DNA of 64,000 bases from Neurospora tetrasperma FGSC 2508 (taxonomy: Eukaryota > Ascomycota > Sordariomycetes > Sordariales > Sordariaceae): assembly GCF_000213175.1 (NCBI RefSeq), contig NW_009799179.1, forward strand, positions 3,949,551-4,013,550. The letters run 5' to 3'. A program made the translations under genes and the position numbers. The notes beneath the pieces are model-generated. The model had not been told where the DNA came from. It searched no databases and saw nothing but the letters and a program-made list of their open reading frames with translations. Positions 37,814 through 49,313 of the stretch are shown here, one piece after another (position 1 is the first letter of the stretch; each line of letters begins with the position of its first letter).

Positions 37814-38395
37814 ACTTTTGAAGGGTCGCCAGGCGATGAAAGTTTTCGCCCGGTGCGATGTTGTTGAGGCTATCACGCCTTGCTTCTTCTCCATGATCCA
37901 GATCTCGCCCTTCGCTTAGGGTGGTCAAAGCAGTCTCCCCTTTCTTTCTTTCTTTCTTTTTTTCGGAGGGTTCGCAGCCGAGCAACTGGCGGTATGTCTT
38001 GAAAGCTCACGGTTTGTCTGGTCAACCATGGTGTATACTAATCTCTGAATGCAGGACGTACATTAGTGCCAGGCGTCGAAATGTGAGGGTGGTTGACTTC
38101 GGAGATTTTCTCGCCTAGACAGTGTTGGGAGGAAACAATGGCTTTGCTTTTTGACTTCGCCTCACGGACGTTCAGTGTTCAGTCTCTCAAGAACAATTAG
38201 ATGCACACATTTGTCCCTTGTCACAGGCCAAAATCCCTAGCAAGCCAACAGGGCGAATGTCAAGTCTAAGTGTCTCATCGTCTTCTCGAATCCGTGCTTG
38301 GAAAAGGCAAGTTTCCTAGATTTTGCTATCCAAACGGCATCGTGAGCAAGGCAACGATAAAGGGAGTATGGTACGGTCTGGGCAACAAACCACGA

Positions 38396-38518
38396 TAATT
38401 TGGTGACCCAAAAAGTCGGTTGGAGAGAGTCAAAACATGCAGTGAGTTGTCTCATCTCACGAATCACAACGGCTTGGTGACCCGAAAAGTCGGTTGGTGA
38501 GAGACAAAACATGCAGCT
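38396..38518. repeat. Imperfect tandem duplication, about 74-bp period
   Basis: TTGGTGACCC(A/G)AAAAGTCGG is followed by a near-identical stretch through AAAACATGCAG, and the whole recurs 74 bases later with a few changes. It is non-coding. Confidence 0.75.
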
Positions 38519-38675
38519 GTCTCATCCCTACCCGTTGGGGAAGGGGGCCAGGGGTAAGTCGAGGTAGGGCTATATACAAGCATCAACTAGCGCAGCCACG
38601 CTCCACGTTGTGGTGTTCAGCAGTGCAAGCACTCAGGCTGAGACAGCGTTTTCAAAACAAGGAAAAAAAAAGACA

Positions 38676-38694
38676 AAAAAAAAAAAAAAAAAAG
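38676..38694. repeat. Long A homopolymer
   Basis: An uninterrupted A-run of about 19 bases lies in a purine-rich A/G stretch (38660-38740). Confidence 0.8.
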
Positions 38695-40087
38695 AAAAGG
38701 AATTAAAGAGGAGAAAAAAAAGGAGAGAAAGAAAGAAAGAGGGCGTGTATTTTCTCCCACACAATACACTTTCAGAAATCCAACTCCTCATAGGGGTAAC
38801 TGTGAGAAGCTATCTACGGAACGACAAGCCTACACTGACTTCAGACGTTACTATGGACTTCGCTTTTTCAGAGCAAGTCAATCCGTCCCGCCTTGACTGC
38901 TTGAATTGGGCGCGATCAAGACAGGAGCTCGTTATACATACACTAGTTCTCAAGTTCGGCTCAAACTTGGTCTAGTTAATGTTCTGATTAGTGTAAGAAT
39001 GATTATCAGACCGACCTGGAATACCTATTTTCGTGTGCCAAGTGCCCAAGTGGAAGTCAGACATCCCACAATAGCTTGGCGGACCGGCCGCTACTAGAAG
39101 AGAACCCCAAGAGTTCGTCCATCGAAGCTACAAGATTCAAGGATTTTCAATCTCGGTCAAATTTTTGGTGATGGCTTGCTTCTTCTTCCTCTGGTCTCTT
39201 ATAAGCAAAGTCAAAGGTTCTACCCCCTCCGTATCAGCATTAGCGAGAACTCAATCACCAAATTTCTTTAGCGACCTCAGCAACTCGGAAAACGTAATTG
39301 TAAAGGAAGTTGGACTTCTTTCTGCTTTCAAGATAGTTGACCATGGCAATGACGAGTTGGCACTTTCAGATCCCTCGACTATAGAAACGATAGAGAAAGA
39401 AGATCGTGGCTCATTCTCGTGCATTTCTATCATCTTGGTGCCTGCCAGGGTCGAGAAACCGGCCTTGCGGGGCCATTCAATTCGCGGGGCAGGGAGCCCA
39501 GCTACAGCCGCAGTTCGAAAACTCTGGCGATCTCATTTTTCTTTTTCCTGGCGACCTCTCCCTTGCGCGCTCTCTATGCAACGGCACCACGATCCCCTGA
39601 ATAGCATCAGCTGCATCTCTCGACACTAACGCACAGTTCGAAGCTGGTGGTAAAACATGCATGGGCTCAGTGAAGCATCCTAATCTTAAAAATAAACAAA
39701 ACCTATCAATTGGCCTCCAACACCGTAATGTAGCGCTATGAGATGGGATGACCAAAAATTCCCCATATCGACGGCCAAACCTGTTAGTCTCATGAACAAC
39801 AAGAAAAACGACATGATGGTACGCTTCCAAAACGTTGAAAAATGCTAAACGGGGGGTTGAGAAGAATGGAAATGTTGAGAAATGCCCAACGCTATTGCTG
39901 GCTCTCCGTCGGCCAACACCCTCCTCCTGAAAAAATGCACAACAGAACTGAATATCCTTTCGACGTTCCCTTGCTCCTACGTATCGTTGAACTGCAGCTT
40001 AGACCTCGCCTCACTCGCAAGCAAATCATCGTCACATGTCTTTTGGACATGCTTCTCGTCAGGCTTTGTCGCCTCTGGGTTGTCACC

Positions 40088-42451
40088 CTATGCAACTCGA
40101 GCAGCAGACGGTTTAACTCCTCGCCGTCCGAGCAGAGTGGCGCCATCCAGATTGAGCTCGAATGCACCCTTTTGTCGGTTGCGTTCGCGAACCTGTTGTC
40201 TGGCGGCAGCCGTGACAGCTGCGGAGTGTTGACCATAGCCCCTTTGTTCAGCGGCCGCTGGGGGTGGGTGAGCCTTCCTCTCGCGGTCCCTACCGCGTTG
40301 CTCCTGTTGTTGATCCCTGATTTGGGCATTGCGCATGCTTTGCTCAAGAGATGTATGGTATTGCTTGCCATTTACGACATCATGCATAGCAACATCCTCT
40401 CCCTCGTCGGAGTTCTCGTCGAGGCCTACCAGACGAGACACGCCCGCCTTGGCTCCGAGGTTATGACGTCTCTTGCCTTCTTCCTCTTGGCGATGGACGG
40501 CATAGCCAACGTCAAACACTTCGCGCAGATTGACAGCACCTGGAGAACGGAAGTCATAACGTCTGTCTCCATCCACAATCTTGGATGCATCGAAGGCCCG
40601 CAGCACACCGTCTGGGTTCTTCCGCTCGTCTCTTGGCGTAGGACCCGAGCCGGCAATCCAAGGATGCGCGAGGAACTCTGTGATCGTGTAGCGCTTCTCG
40701 GGATCGACGCACAGAAGATGCGAGATAAGATCCTGGGCGGATTTGCTGATATCGTCCCACCATGGCGAAAGGAAGGTATACTGGCCCTTGGCAACCTTCT
40801 CCGTCAAGACCTCAATGCTCTCATCGTAGAAAGGTGGGAAGCCGCAAAGAAGAGTGTAGAGAACGCAACCCAGCGCCCACATATCGACGGCCTTGGAGTA
40901 CCGCTCATCCTTGACGATCTCGGGTGCTGTATACCCGACAGTGCCGCAGGGAGTCATGGTTTGTTTGTCCCAGACGATCTTGGATAAGCCGAAATCGGCT
41001 ATCTTGATCTGACCAATCCCACCAGAACCTACGCCTTTGATGAACTCGCCCTCGTCAACTTTGTCCTCATCACCTGGCTGCTTGGGTTTCGGGTGCTTCG
41101 AGGGGATAAATGGAATGGGGCTGAAGAGGATGTTTTCAGGCTTGATGTCACTGTTCAAGGAGTGAGCAGAGATTCACTAACGATTGGCACGATGATGTGG
41201 GTCAACTTACCGATGGACTACACCCTTCTCCTCGTGCAGATACTCCAGAGCCTTTGCTACCTGTGTGATAACGTGCCTGGAGAGATCCTCACTAAAGTAC
41301 GTCAGACGCACAATCTGGTGGAACAGCTCGCCGCCAGGTGCCAGTTCAAGAATGATGTAGTAGTATTGGCGAGACTCGGCGAAGTCGACAAGCTTGATGA
41401 TGTTGGGATGGTCAAGCTGGCGCATGATTTGCACCTCTTTCAAGATATTGGCTCGCTGTTCACAGTCATTGTTAACTCATCAGAACATGAGCAGGCGGGC
41501 ACGTCCCTACCCCATTGCTTGATCGGGGTAAGGACAGGTCGTCAATAACAAAGCAGTCGAGACATATGAGGAGAGGAGAGTACATTGAAGACCAACAATG
41601 GAAATAGACAAAAGAGAAATTTCTCGCACCTCTGCAGCCTTTGGTGCCTTTGGCTTGAAGTCCGGATGGAGATGTTTGTTGCTCTATAGTGAGCCCTGGA
41701 GGTTGGTATTGAAACCTTATAAAACGGCAAAGACAAAAGGAAACGAGGATGGCGAAGATGAAGAAGAGGGCATCCCCGGTGTGCTGTCACGTACCTGCAT
41801 GTTATTCATTTCAAACTTGCGAACAACTTTGATGGCTACTTCGCCCGCGTTACCCTCCAAATCCCGTGCGCGGTAAACGTTGCTGAAGGCACCGTCGCCC
41901 ATCTTCTCGACGAGCTCCCATCGCTCAAGGCCGGGGTACCTGGGAAATTTGCTCTTGCTTGCGTTTTCTTCCGCAACAAGCCTGACAATATTCTCGTCGG
42001 GAACCTTGGTCTTTGACTTGGACTTGTGTGCTAGGTTTTGGTCGGCCTCGGCATAATGGGCAGCGGCATGGCCAGCCTGCGCGACACGGTTGTGGCCGTC
42101 AACTTGCGTGTTCGAGTAGGCATCTTGAACGGGCGCTTGGTGGTTGCGTGGCGGAGAGCCTCCCAGGTTGGGTTCTGAGACAGGGGCCGCCATCTTTGTG
42201 GGCTGGTGATGTTGTGTGGCAGAGTGGTCGGCCTGTTTTGTCCGCGCCGGCTCTTCAGGGTTTGCAGTGCGGGCTTGCTTTCCTGTTTGATTGAGGCCGA
42301 TATTAGCTTGTGACTCTTTGCCGTCGGGAAGGGAGGAGTGGGCGTGAGGAGACGGTAGGTGAGAGGCACTGAGCGCGGGCAGGTGCAAGCAAGCATCTCA
42401 AGCAGACATACCGTGTCGGATGAAGTTCTTCAACTGTTGTATTGTCGACAT
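40088..42451 (-). CDS. camk-4: CaMK-group Ser/Thr kinase, Rck2/Srk1/SrkA type (CAMK-4-like)
   Basis: Four exons (42451-42412, 42282-41795, 41455-41211, 41150-40088) encode 611 residues; introns are 129, 339 and 60 nt. The kinase domain has the Gly loop GDGAFSNVY (142-150), VAIK with Lys165, HRDIKPEN (catalytic Asp259), DFG (Asp310) and GTVGYTAPE. An insert of about 35 residues between the catalytic loop and DFG (containing KHPKPKQPGDEDKVDEGEF) is characteristic of the yeast Rck2 and fission yeast Srk1 kinases, which act downstream of the Hog1/Sty1 stress MAP kinase. N. crassa CAMK-4 is, as I remember, this gene's orthologue. The tail is Gln/Arg/Ala-rich. No obvious calmodulin-binding segment is demonstrable by eye. 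The 339-nt intron is long for this genome but both sides match the family exactly (MNNMQ then RANILKEV). Confidence 0.92.
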
Positions 42452-43355
42452 TTTGTCTGATATTATTTGGGCTTCTTGATCAGATGGCGATTTGGTTGAG
42501 GTTTGTGAGAGTTGGCTGGTGAACAGCGGTGGCAGGATGCACCTGGATCCTCGCCTTGGTGCTGAGCTGGTGTTGAGCAGAGCTAGTGAAATTAGGTGGA
42601 CTGTTATTCGCAATTGGGACTATGCGTCGTCACAATATCAATAGGTTGCCGAGAATGCGCAGTGAAGGACTGTTGAGTGTCTCGAGTGGTGCCCTGCGGA
42701 TTTCCGTGCAGGCGGTCGTCTGCGGGGTCGGGCAGTGTTGGGCGGGATCAATGTGCCGATTTGCAAAGGGCGATGTGGAGAGATGAGCACGGAGGTGCTA
42801 TGGTAGGGTGAGCGCGGCTTGTAGGTGGAGGACAGGACGTTGCTGTCTCTGGGCTGTAAATGGTTTCCGGGTCGGAATGGAAAGAGTTGAAAATGACGAT
42901 CGCAGACACGCGCGCTGGTGTCGAGAAGATATTAACCGTCTGTCGGAAGTCAATGACGATGGAGGAGGAATGGGCGGTAGAAGGGTACCTCAGCAGTCAA
43001 CAGGAAGGCTTGACTCGGGGCAAGCGGGCGCTACTATTGGCTGGAATTGAGGTCACAGTGGCTGCACGACCGAACCAAGGAATAATTTGCAAAAGGAAGT
43101 GACGCAGTTGTCAAGTCCGCACGTGAACAGAAGGATGATCCTGGAGCCTGGACGGGGTTTCGTTATAATGCAGTGAAAAGGGCGGACGATGCCGACAAAG
43201 GACAGTTCTCAGTCAGATGCTGGTCGCGCGGAAGGCAGATTGACTGTGTGCAGTGGTGCTTGGTAAGGTGGGGGAAAACAGGATGGAAAGGGCGACGGGG
43301 CATGGAGGGGTTTTGTTCTTATTTTATTACCGGGACTGGGAGTGACCGGGACCTA
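42452..43355. other. Kinase promoter region up to the transposon
   Basis: G-rich non-coding DNA lies between the kinase start codon and the left end of the transposon. No gene is supported. The transposon sits about 0.9 kb upstream of the kinase start. Confidence 0.45.
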
Positions 43356-43379
43356 CAGTCAAGTCTGCAATTAACGATA
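43356..43379 (+). repeat. Left terminal inverted repeat of the pogo-like element
   Basis: The 24 bases match the reverse complement of 45639-45662 without mismatch; the ends CAG...CTG with TA outside are typical of pogo-type elements. Confidence 0.93.
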
Positions 43380-45638
43380 TTTGGTTACCCCCTGGATCTG
43401 ATCGTTATTCCCAGATTATCGTTACATCAAGATTTTGGTGTAAAATTGTGATTTTGAGCCAGAATTATTGTTTTTACATTATTTTAAGTCAGAAACTACT
43501 GAAAATGGTGTATTTGATCTAGTAAACGTTGCCTATACAGATTTATATAGTTTACTATTTCTTAAAGTATAAATTTAGTATAGTTTGAGGTGCGTTGAAT
43601 TTTTCAAATAACGACTAGTCAACTAGTCTCTTCTATGCCCGTTAAAATAAAGCTATATCTACTAAATTAACTATTATTAACTACTCCTCATACTAGATAA
43701 CTATTGCGATAGCTTCAAGCGCGGCTACCAGCAATACAGCAAGTAATTCTTACTATTCTAATTAGTCATCGTTATCCTCTCCTATCACCAGTGAAAAGGT
43801 TTCAGCTACGTAGGCAATAAAATCATTTAGGTTATCAATAATAGCCTTATTTAGAGGGTTATTAAAGTTATTAATATTTATTATAGCTTTAATAGTCCTA
43901 ATACGCACCAGACTCTCTCCCAACCTCATTATTTCATTAAAATTTATATCGGTAGAGGAAGTTTCTAGAATTTATTATACTAGCGTAATAATAGTAATCT
44001 TAATACTATAGTAATCCTCGTTAATAGTCACTAGGTTAACCCGTTCAATTAGCTTCTTATTAGGACCTTGAACGGCGCTAAATAGAATAGACTTCCTCTA
44101 ACAATTATCAATTGTAATAGTAGTAACCTTATTCTACTAAATATCAATAACCTAATAAACTACTTATAAAATAGTAGTATTCTTAAAGGGATTACGGCCT
44201 ACTAATATTAAGTTAACCATATATCAAAGCCAAAGCTTCCTATAATAGACTTTTATATTATTAATAATCCCTTAATCTATAGGTTAATACAAGGAGGTAG
44301 TATTAGCGGGTAGAATAACGATAATAATATTACATAAAATATAATCTCCGTTACTCTCTTAAAGCTGCTTGAGTATAGAAGTATAAGCGTTGAATCTATC
44401 TATTAGAAGGAACACTTTTCTACCCTCTATTTAGCGATCGAACTAAAATAAATATTCAATAAAAATAACTACTATTATCCATACCTTCTCTTTAAACCAC
44501 TATATAAAAAGGAGTCCAGCAATATATCTACTATCTTTACCGAAAGTATAAAGGTTTTTAAAGTAATTAATAATCTAAAAATCAAACTTATAACTACTTA
44601 ATATAATAATAATTAGTATAACCGTAATATAGTTCTTCTTCTTCTTACTACCTAACTATACTTAGGTAGCGAAAATAAAATTAAGAGTAAATAACTAAAA
44701 GAGGCTAATTTCATCTACATTATAAATATTATTAGAAGGATACTACTTAATAATCTATTTAATATATTCGACTTTATCGATGGAGCTGCTAACGTTGGCA
44801 AATCTTAATTCCTTAAATTACTTATATTATTTAATATTGTAATGGCGTTTAAATCCAGCTAATTAACCAATAAAGAACTTCGGTTCGTTAAAGGAATTAA
44901 AATTGGGTATTAAATTCTATAGCGCTTTAGTAATAGCTTAGATTATATCTCCCGTAATTAACAACTAAGAACCCTCTATACGAAGCACCTATTCGTAAAG
45001 CGCCTTTTTAAAGATAGAAAAATCGGCCTTATAAATTTTAGTAATACCAACGTAACCTCGAACGAATATTTTTATATTAAGATAATCCTATTTAAATTTA
45101 AGGGACTCGCTAATAGTAGACTAGCTAATCTTATAGCCGAATTTGCGAATTACCTAGGTAGCTATATTATATTAAGTAGTAGTAATGTGCTTTGTATATT
45201 GGCGGATAGTTTATTGCTAGAACTTACTAAGGGTATAGTAATAAGGGCCGACGTTTTTCGAAAGCTTAAATATAGTAGAGTATTGAATATAATAATTAAG
45301 GGATATATTAGTAGAGTTATAGAGTGATCTGTAAGTTAAGGAAGCTTATTAATAATTGAAATAGGTAATTTTTGAGCAATCTATTAATATATTAGCAAAA
45401 GAGGGGAAAGGGAGGGTGGAGAAGGTTATACCTAATTAAACTGGCCTAATCTATATACTGGGCAGTTGCATTAAGACTGGGCAAAAATAACGATCAAACA
45501 CTAGATTATGTGTATTACTAAGCAGAATTTTGATCGTAATCTCAATACAGAATATATCGTTATGCTACTAAAATCTCCATATAAATGGAACGGTGGCGGT
45601 GAAATTGAACGTTATAGCCAGATTATCGTTATACCTCG

Positions 45639-45662
45639 TATCGTTAATTGCAGACTTGACTG
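45639..45662 (-). repeat. Right terminal inverted repeat of the pogo-like element
   Basis: This is the exact inverted copy of 43356-43379, followed by the TA duplication. The lack of mismatches contrasts with the wrecked interior, because RIP needs C-A dinucleotides and few lie in the repeat. Confidence 0.93.
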
Positions 45663-46616
45663 TAGTCGGGTGGAGGGTGTGTGGTGTGTTCCTTTTTTCT
45701 CGCTCGTCCCTCTCGGTTTCATCATTTCTTTCATCATCGGGCGCATACCACGCATTACTACACTACATCAGACTATTATCCATGCTGCCATGCCATATGC
45801 CATTCTACCTACCATTCAAGAGACCAGACAGACTCCTGTCTAGACCGCAGCTGTTGAGCCTAACCGGACCCACGAGGGGCGGGCACGATACTTGAGTCGA
45901 TGTTCAGTCCCGCCAGTCAGTCGAGATGGCACAAACCGCTCATAGCCACAGACGCTACCTGGAGTTGAATACGGGCCTCAAATAACTACTTTTTTTTTTC
46001 TTAGCTCCTTTGACCAGAATACCATGTCTACACTAGAAGGAGCCACCCTCGTCCGAGACAAAATAGTTGAGACCAACCAACAGGTTAGGAGGTTAGGTAA
46101 AACAGTCTGCTACCGCTCGCCGAGATGGAAAGACTGTGATAGGGATTACAACAATTCAAAAAAAAAAAGACATCTCATCGGCTAGAGTCCCATTTGGATA
46201 TTTCTATCCAGGAATTGTCTAGAACTCAAGATCAGAGGTGCAACAAAGACGCTGGATGCGTAGTAGGAGTATACCCAAGGTATAATGTCCAAGGTCTCAA
46301 CTATTTTGGCCAGGACGAGCCGCCCTTGTTTGTCGGCGGTGACCGCGCGTGATGGGGATTGGGACGGGTTTGAACGATGGGATTGGGCACAAAGCGCAAG
46401 ATGCTGCCTCTCACTCTCGAGCGCTGTTCCATGCTTTGGCATCCACTTTCCGCTTCACTAACAATCCAGTGTCTCCACAAGTCGGCAAGATCAGATCCAA
46501 GATTTCCACTTGTATGACGTAGCTGAGCGTCATCCTGGCATTCCACTACCGCTTGCCGAAAGAAGCTAGCGCGAAAAAAAGGAAACCACCACGCAGTTAT
46601 GAAACCACACTGCCTG

Positions 46617-46635
46617 CGACGACGACGACGACGAG
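46617..46635. repeat. CGA trinucleotide microsatellite
   Basis: About six CGA units are read directly in non-coding DNA. Confidence 0.75.
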
Positions 46636-47135
46636 ATGATTGCTCGCAATTTTCCAACATCGTATTTCGTCCTGAAAATTCATTCATTGACCCATGCTAT
46701 TGAACCCCATCAGATTCCGTCCCGAGTCTAACAAACATCAAGGTGATCATTTTGCATCCTGGTCTAGGTCTAGGCATCCAGACCAAGGTCAGATGTCAAA
46801 CCAAGTTCAGCTCCAAGGCCCACCCTCTTCTGGCGTCCGGGTTAACGCATACCTCGTTACCAGACTATTGGAAGGCGCGTTCGGAGAGCTTGCATTCCGA
46901 TAGGTGTAAGAAGTCTTCAGTTCAAATTCAAATCGATGCTTCATTCAAACCTCTTGGTATTGCATGAGTCGCGTGGTTCAAGACTGAATCGCCCAACTGC
47001 CCTTGCCAGCCGAGCCTCCCTGCCTGGTCAGCCTTGGAGCGGCATTCAGTTCCCTCTCCGATTTCATATTTGTCATCCGGACGTAGCCCCTATCGGCCAC
47101 GCTGGGCTCTTGAAGCATACATAGACTAGTACATA

Positions 47136-47321
47136 CCGCAAAGATTCGGGGCGTTGATTTTTAGGTTCCAAGGTCTAACTGGCAGAATCTATGTGTTACA
47201 TGCCTTAGGGTTTGGGTTTTGGTAGAGAATTCGAGCATATGCAATACTAGAGGTGCCTCAAGTGTACAGATTATGCCTGATTTCCTGGGAACCTAAAAAT
47301 CAACGCCCCGAATCTTTGCGG
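47136..47321. mobile_element. Foldback MITE with perfect 34-bp inverted repeats
   Basis: The 34 bases at 47136-47169, beginning CCGCAAAGATTCGGGGCGTT, are repeated exactly in inverse at 47288-47321. TA lies immediately outside both ends (47134-47135, 47322-47323), as for Tc1/mariner insertions. The 118-bp interior has no coding frame. Perfect arms suggest recent insertion or selection for pairing. I do not recognise the family; its ends differ from those of the nearby pogo-like element. Confidence 0.85.
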
Positions 47322-47703
47322 TACCTACACATCCAGTATCGTGGGGATAATCTCCACGTTCCCTACAACTAATCGACACTGCGCATGGATCGACATGCAT
47401 CATGTCAGATCCTCAAACATGCACGGTATTGACAGACTGATAGCGGCATCAACGAGAGGTAGCCGGTGCTCTTTTGGATTTGAATCACATCTACGGCACG
47501 CACAATACCCCAATGTTCGTCATTCATGCCGATGATCTTGAAGGAAATCCTTCTGATCCTACCTGAGACGGCTTGTTTTATAGGGGCGCATTTGTCACAC
47601 GGGTTACCTACAATACCGCAGATCGTGTTCCGTTCTTGTCTTCAACGGTCGGTTGGCATGCGGCTCTAGACGTGGTAGGTATAAGGTACTCTTGCCCCCC
47701 GCG

Positions 47704-47716
47704 GCGCGCGCGCGCG
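47704..47716. repeat. Alternating CG run
   Basis: A CG dinucleotide run of about 13 bases stands in otherwise average DNA. Confidence 0.7.
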
Positions 47717-49313
47717 TCATTCCATCGGTTCCATTGAAAGGACTTCGACCACGCACGCCGAGCTCTTGGGAACCACCTCGACAACTGCTTCAATTGGTCA
47801 AGGGTTTTGGCTGGCTTCTCGTTACGCAGAACGCCCCTGACGTCATAAGGGGGCTTTTTGTACGAGGTGAGTTGGTGTTGTGGTATCCTGACGAGTATTG
47901 GCGAGTATGGAACGAACCAAATCATGTGCCCCTATGTCCGTCTTTCAAAGGTCTACAATAGGGCGACCGAGGCTGTGAGACTATGTCGTTGCAGTCTGTT
48001 CCAGAGAGTGCACCTATGCTCCTGCTACGCGGACCTGCGAACACAACCACCTCTGACTAAGTCATATAGGTTGTTCATCGGGTTGACACGTGACATGCTG
48101 GCTTGAGGGTCGGCTCGGATGAAGAATCATCCCACTGTTACCAAAGCATATCCGTATACAAAAGTACTCTTCCCGGTGTTCTGATGTCCAAGTTTAGTCC
48201 TGTCCAAACTCAGCTTCAAACCTTGGGGATTTCCTAACGTCTGGGCTATGTCCGCACTAGACTTACTCGAATAAGGCCTGGCATATAAATGGACGGTGAT
48301 ATCCTGGAGCAGAACGTCTTGCTGACGGCATGAGCATCTTAGAGCACAAATGTAACGGATTTCGACCCAATGCATTATTCATGAACAAATGATTATGGAA
48401 TTCGGTTGTTCGTTTCTTGCATTGTCGTGCTCACCTTGAGCTAGCCATGTCGAGATAGAAAATGCTAATAGATGTCGATAGAGTGGCTTCTGTGGTTTGT
48501 TCGCGTTAGTGTTCCACCAAATCAACAACAATCCGATTGTCAAACAGAGAGGCTGGTTGTGAAGCCTTCTTGTGCAGGATGAGACAATACATCATGTCCT
48601 TCCATCGCTATTGCATGAAGGAAACATCACCACTTTACAGTTTGATAGATCCAAACGCTTGAAAACCAAAAGTCGACGAACAAACTGGGGCAAGAATACC
48701 AAAACAAACAGAGGGCCAGCCAGGAAAACTTGCCTTTTCGTCTTCTTCCTATGCCCAATGTCAGCCTTTTATCACCTCGTGTTTGCTTTCCCCGGCTGAT
48801 GAGACAAATCGTTAGATAACTGAAAACCTCGGCCGGCATTCGTTCCTTCCATTTCGAATGCAAACGGTGTGTTCATTACCGTTAAGTATGTGAAAATTAC
48901 TATCCTCTACCCAACCCACTCCTTCCTTCCACGGCCGCAGTGTCAATGAAATTTAAGTACCTTTCCCACTTTTATAGCTTCTCTATTTCAGGCTGCCGTC
49001 GTCGGCGTTGACACTTTTACCCTGTTGAAGTTCATGGCCGCTTGTCGGATATTAGTACATCCGTTACTTGCCCGACAATCTTGAGTTGAAGCATTTCTGC
49101 TTCCTCGTTCCCCTCCACTCCTCTTTCCTCCAATCTTACATTTGGCGTCCATCTTGTTTTAAGTCCACTGGTATTTGGGCATTGTCTGCCACGATTACTT
49201 AATCATCTTCAACATTGGACGGGTGTCTCGTCTCGATCTCCATTTCCTCATCCTCTCAGCGGCGCCCGCTTTGGTCTGGCCTGATGCGATCACTTACGCA
49301 TCACGCACTCAAC

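Larger units (their letters stand above)
37670..40087. other. Intergenic region between the repeat protein gene and the CAMK-4-type kinase gene
   Basis: It contains the repeat protein promoter, a 74-bp tandem duplication near 38400-38518 and a long A-run. An open stretch at 39168-39629 starts with a hydrophobic segment but lacks family features and may be kinase 3' untranslated DNA read on the other strand. Confidence 0.45.
43356..45662 (-). mobile_element. Pogo/Tigger-like (Tc1-mariner class) DNA transposon, RIP-degraded
   Basis: The element is 2307 bp, bounded by perfect 24-bp inverted repeats beginning CAGTCAAGTCTGCAATTAAC and flanked on both sides by TA (43354-43355 and 45663-45664), the target duplication of Tc1/mariner elements. 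The transposase runs on the minus strand and is full of stop codons in strongly A+T-rich DNA, as RIP leaves it. Readable remnants are a helix-turn-helix-like segment (IRKFGYKIS then STISESLKF, about 45105-45175), the first catalytic Asp in NIYNVDEISLF (44698-44736), the second in LLIDRFNAY (about 44389-44415), and the third in LPANTTSLY...PID (about 44275-44310), matching the DDE_1 pattern of pogo/Tigger/jerky transposases. It is not coding-competent. The surrounding gene-bearing DNA is not RIP-affected. Confidence 0.9.
45665..49313. other. Non-coding region between the transposon and the SAD-3-type helicase gene
   Basis: It holds a CGA microsatellite (46617-46635), a 186-bp foldback element (47136-47321), an alternating CG run (47704-47716) and, near its end, a pyrimidine-rich leader to the helicase start. 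Small frames in it carry no recognisable domain. Confidence 0.45.

Noticed and set aside
39168-39629. Plus-strand frame starting MACFFFLWSLISKVKG
   Set aside because: The hydrophobic start looks like a signal peptide, but the rest resembles no protein family and the frame lies in the presumed 3' region of the kinase gene.
39842-40987. 381-codon plus-strand frame antisense to the kinase
   Set aside because: It overlaps the well-conserved kinase exon on the other strand and shows no recognisable motif.
46182-46687. Minus-strand frames with an Arg-rich run
   Set aside because: The Arg run is just the CGA microsatellite translated, and no conserved sequence is present.
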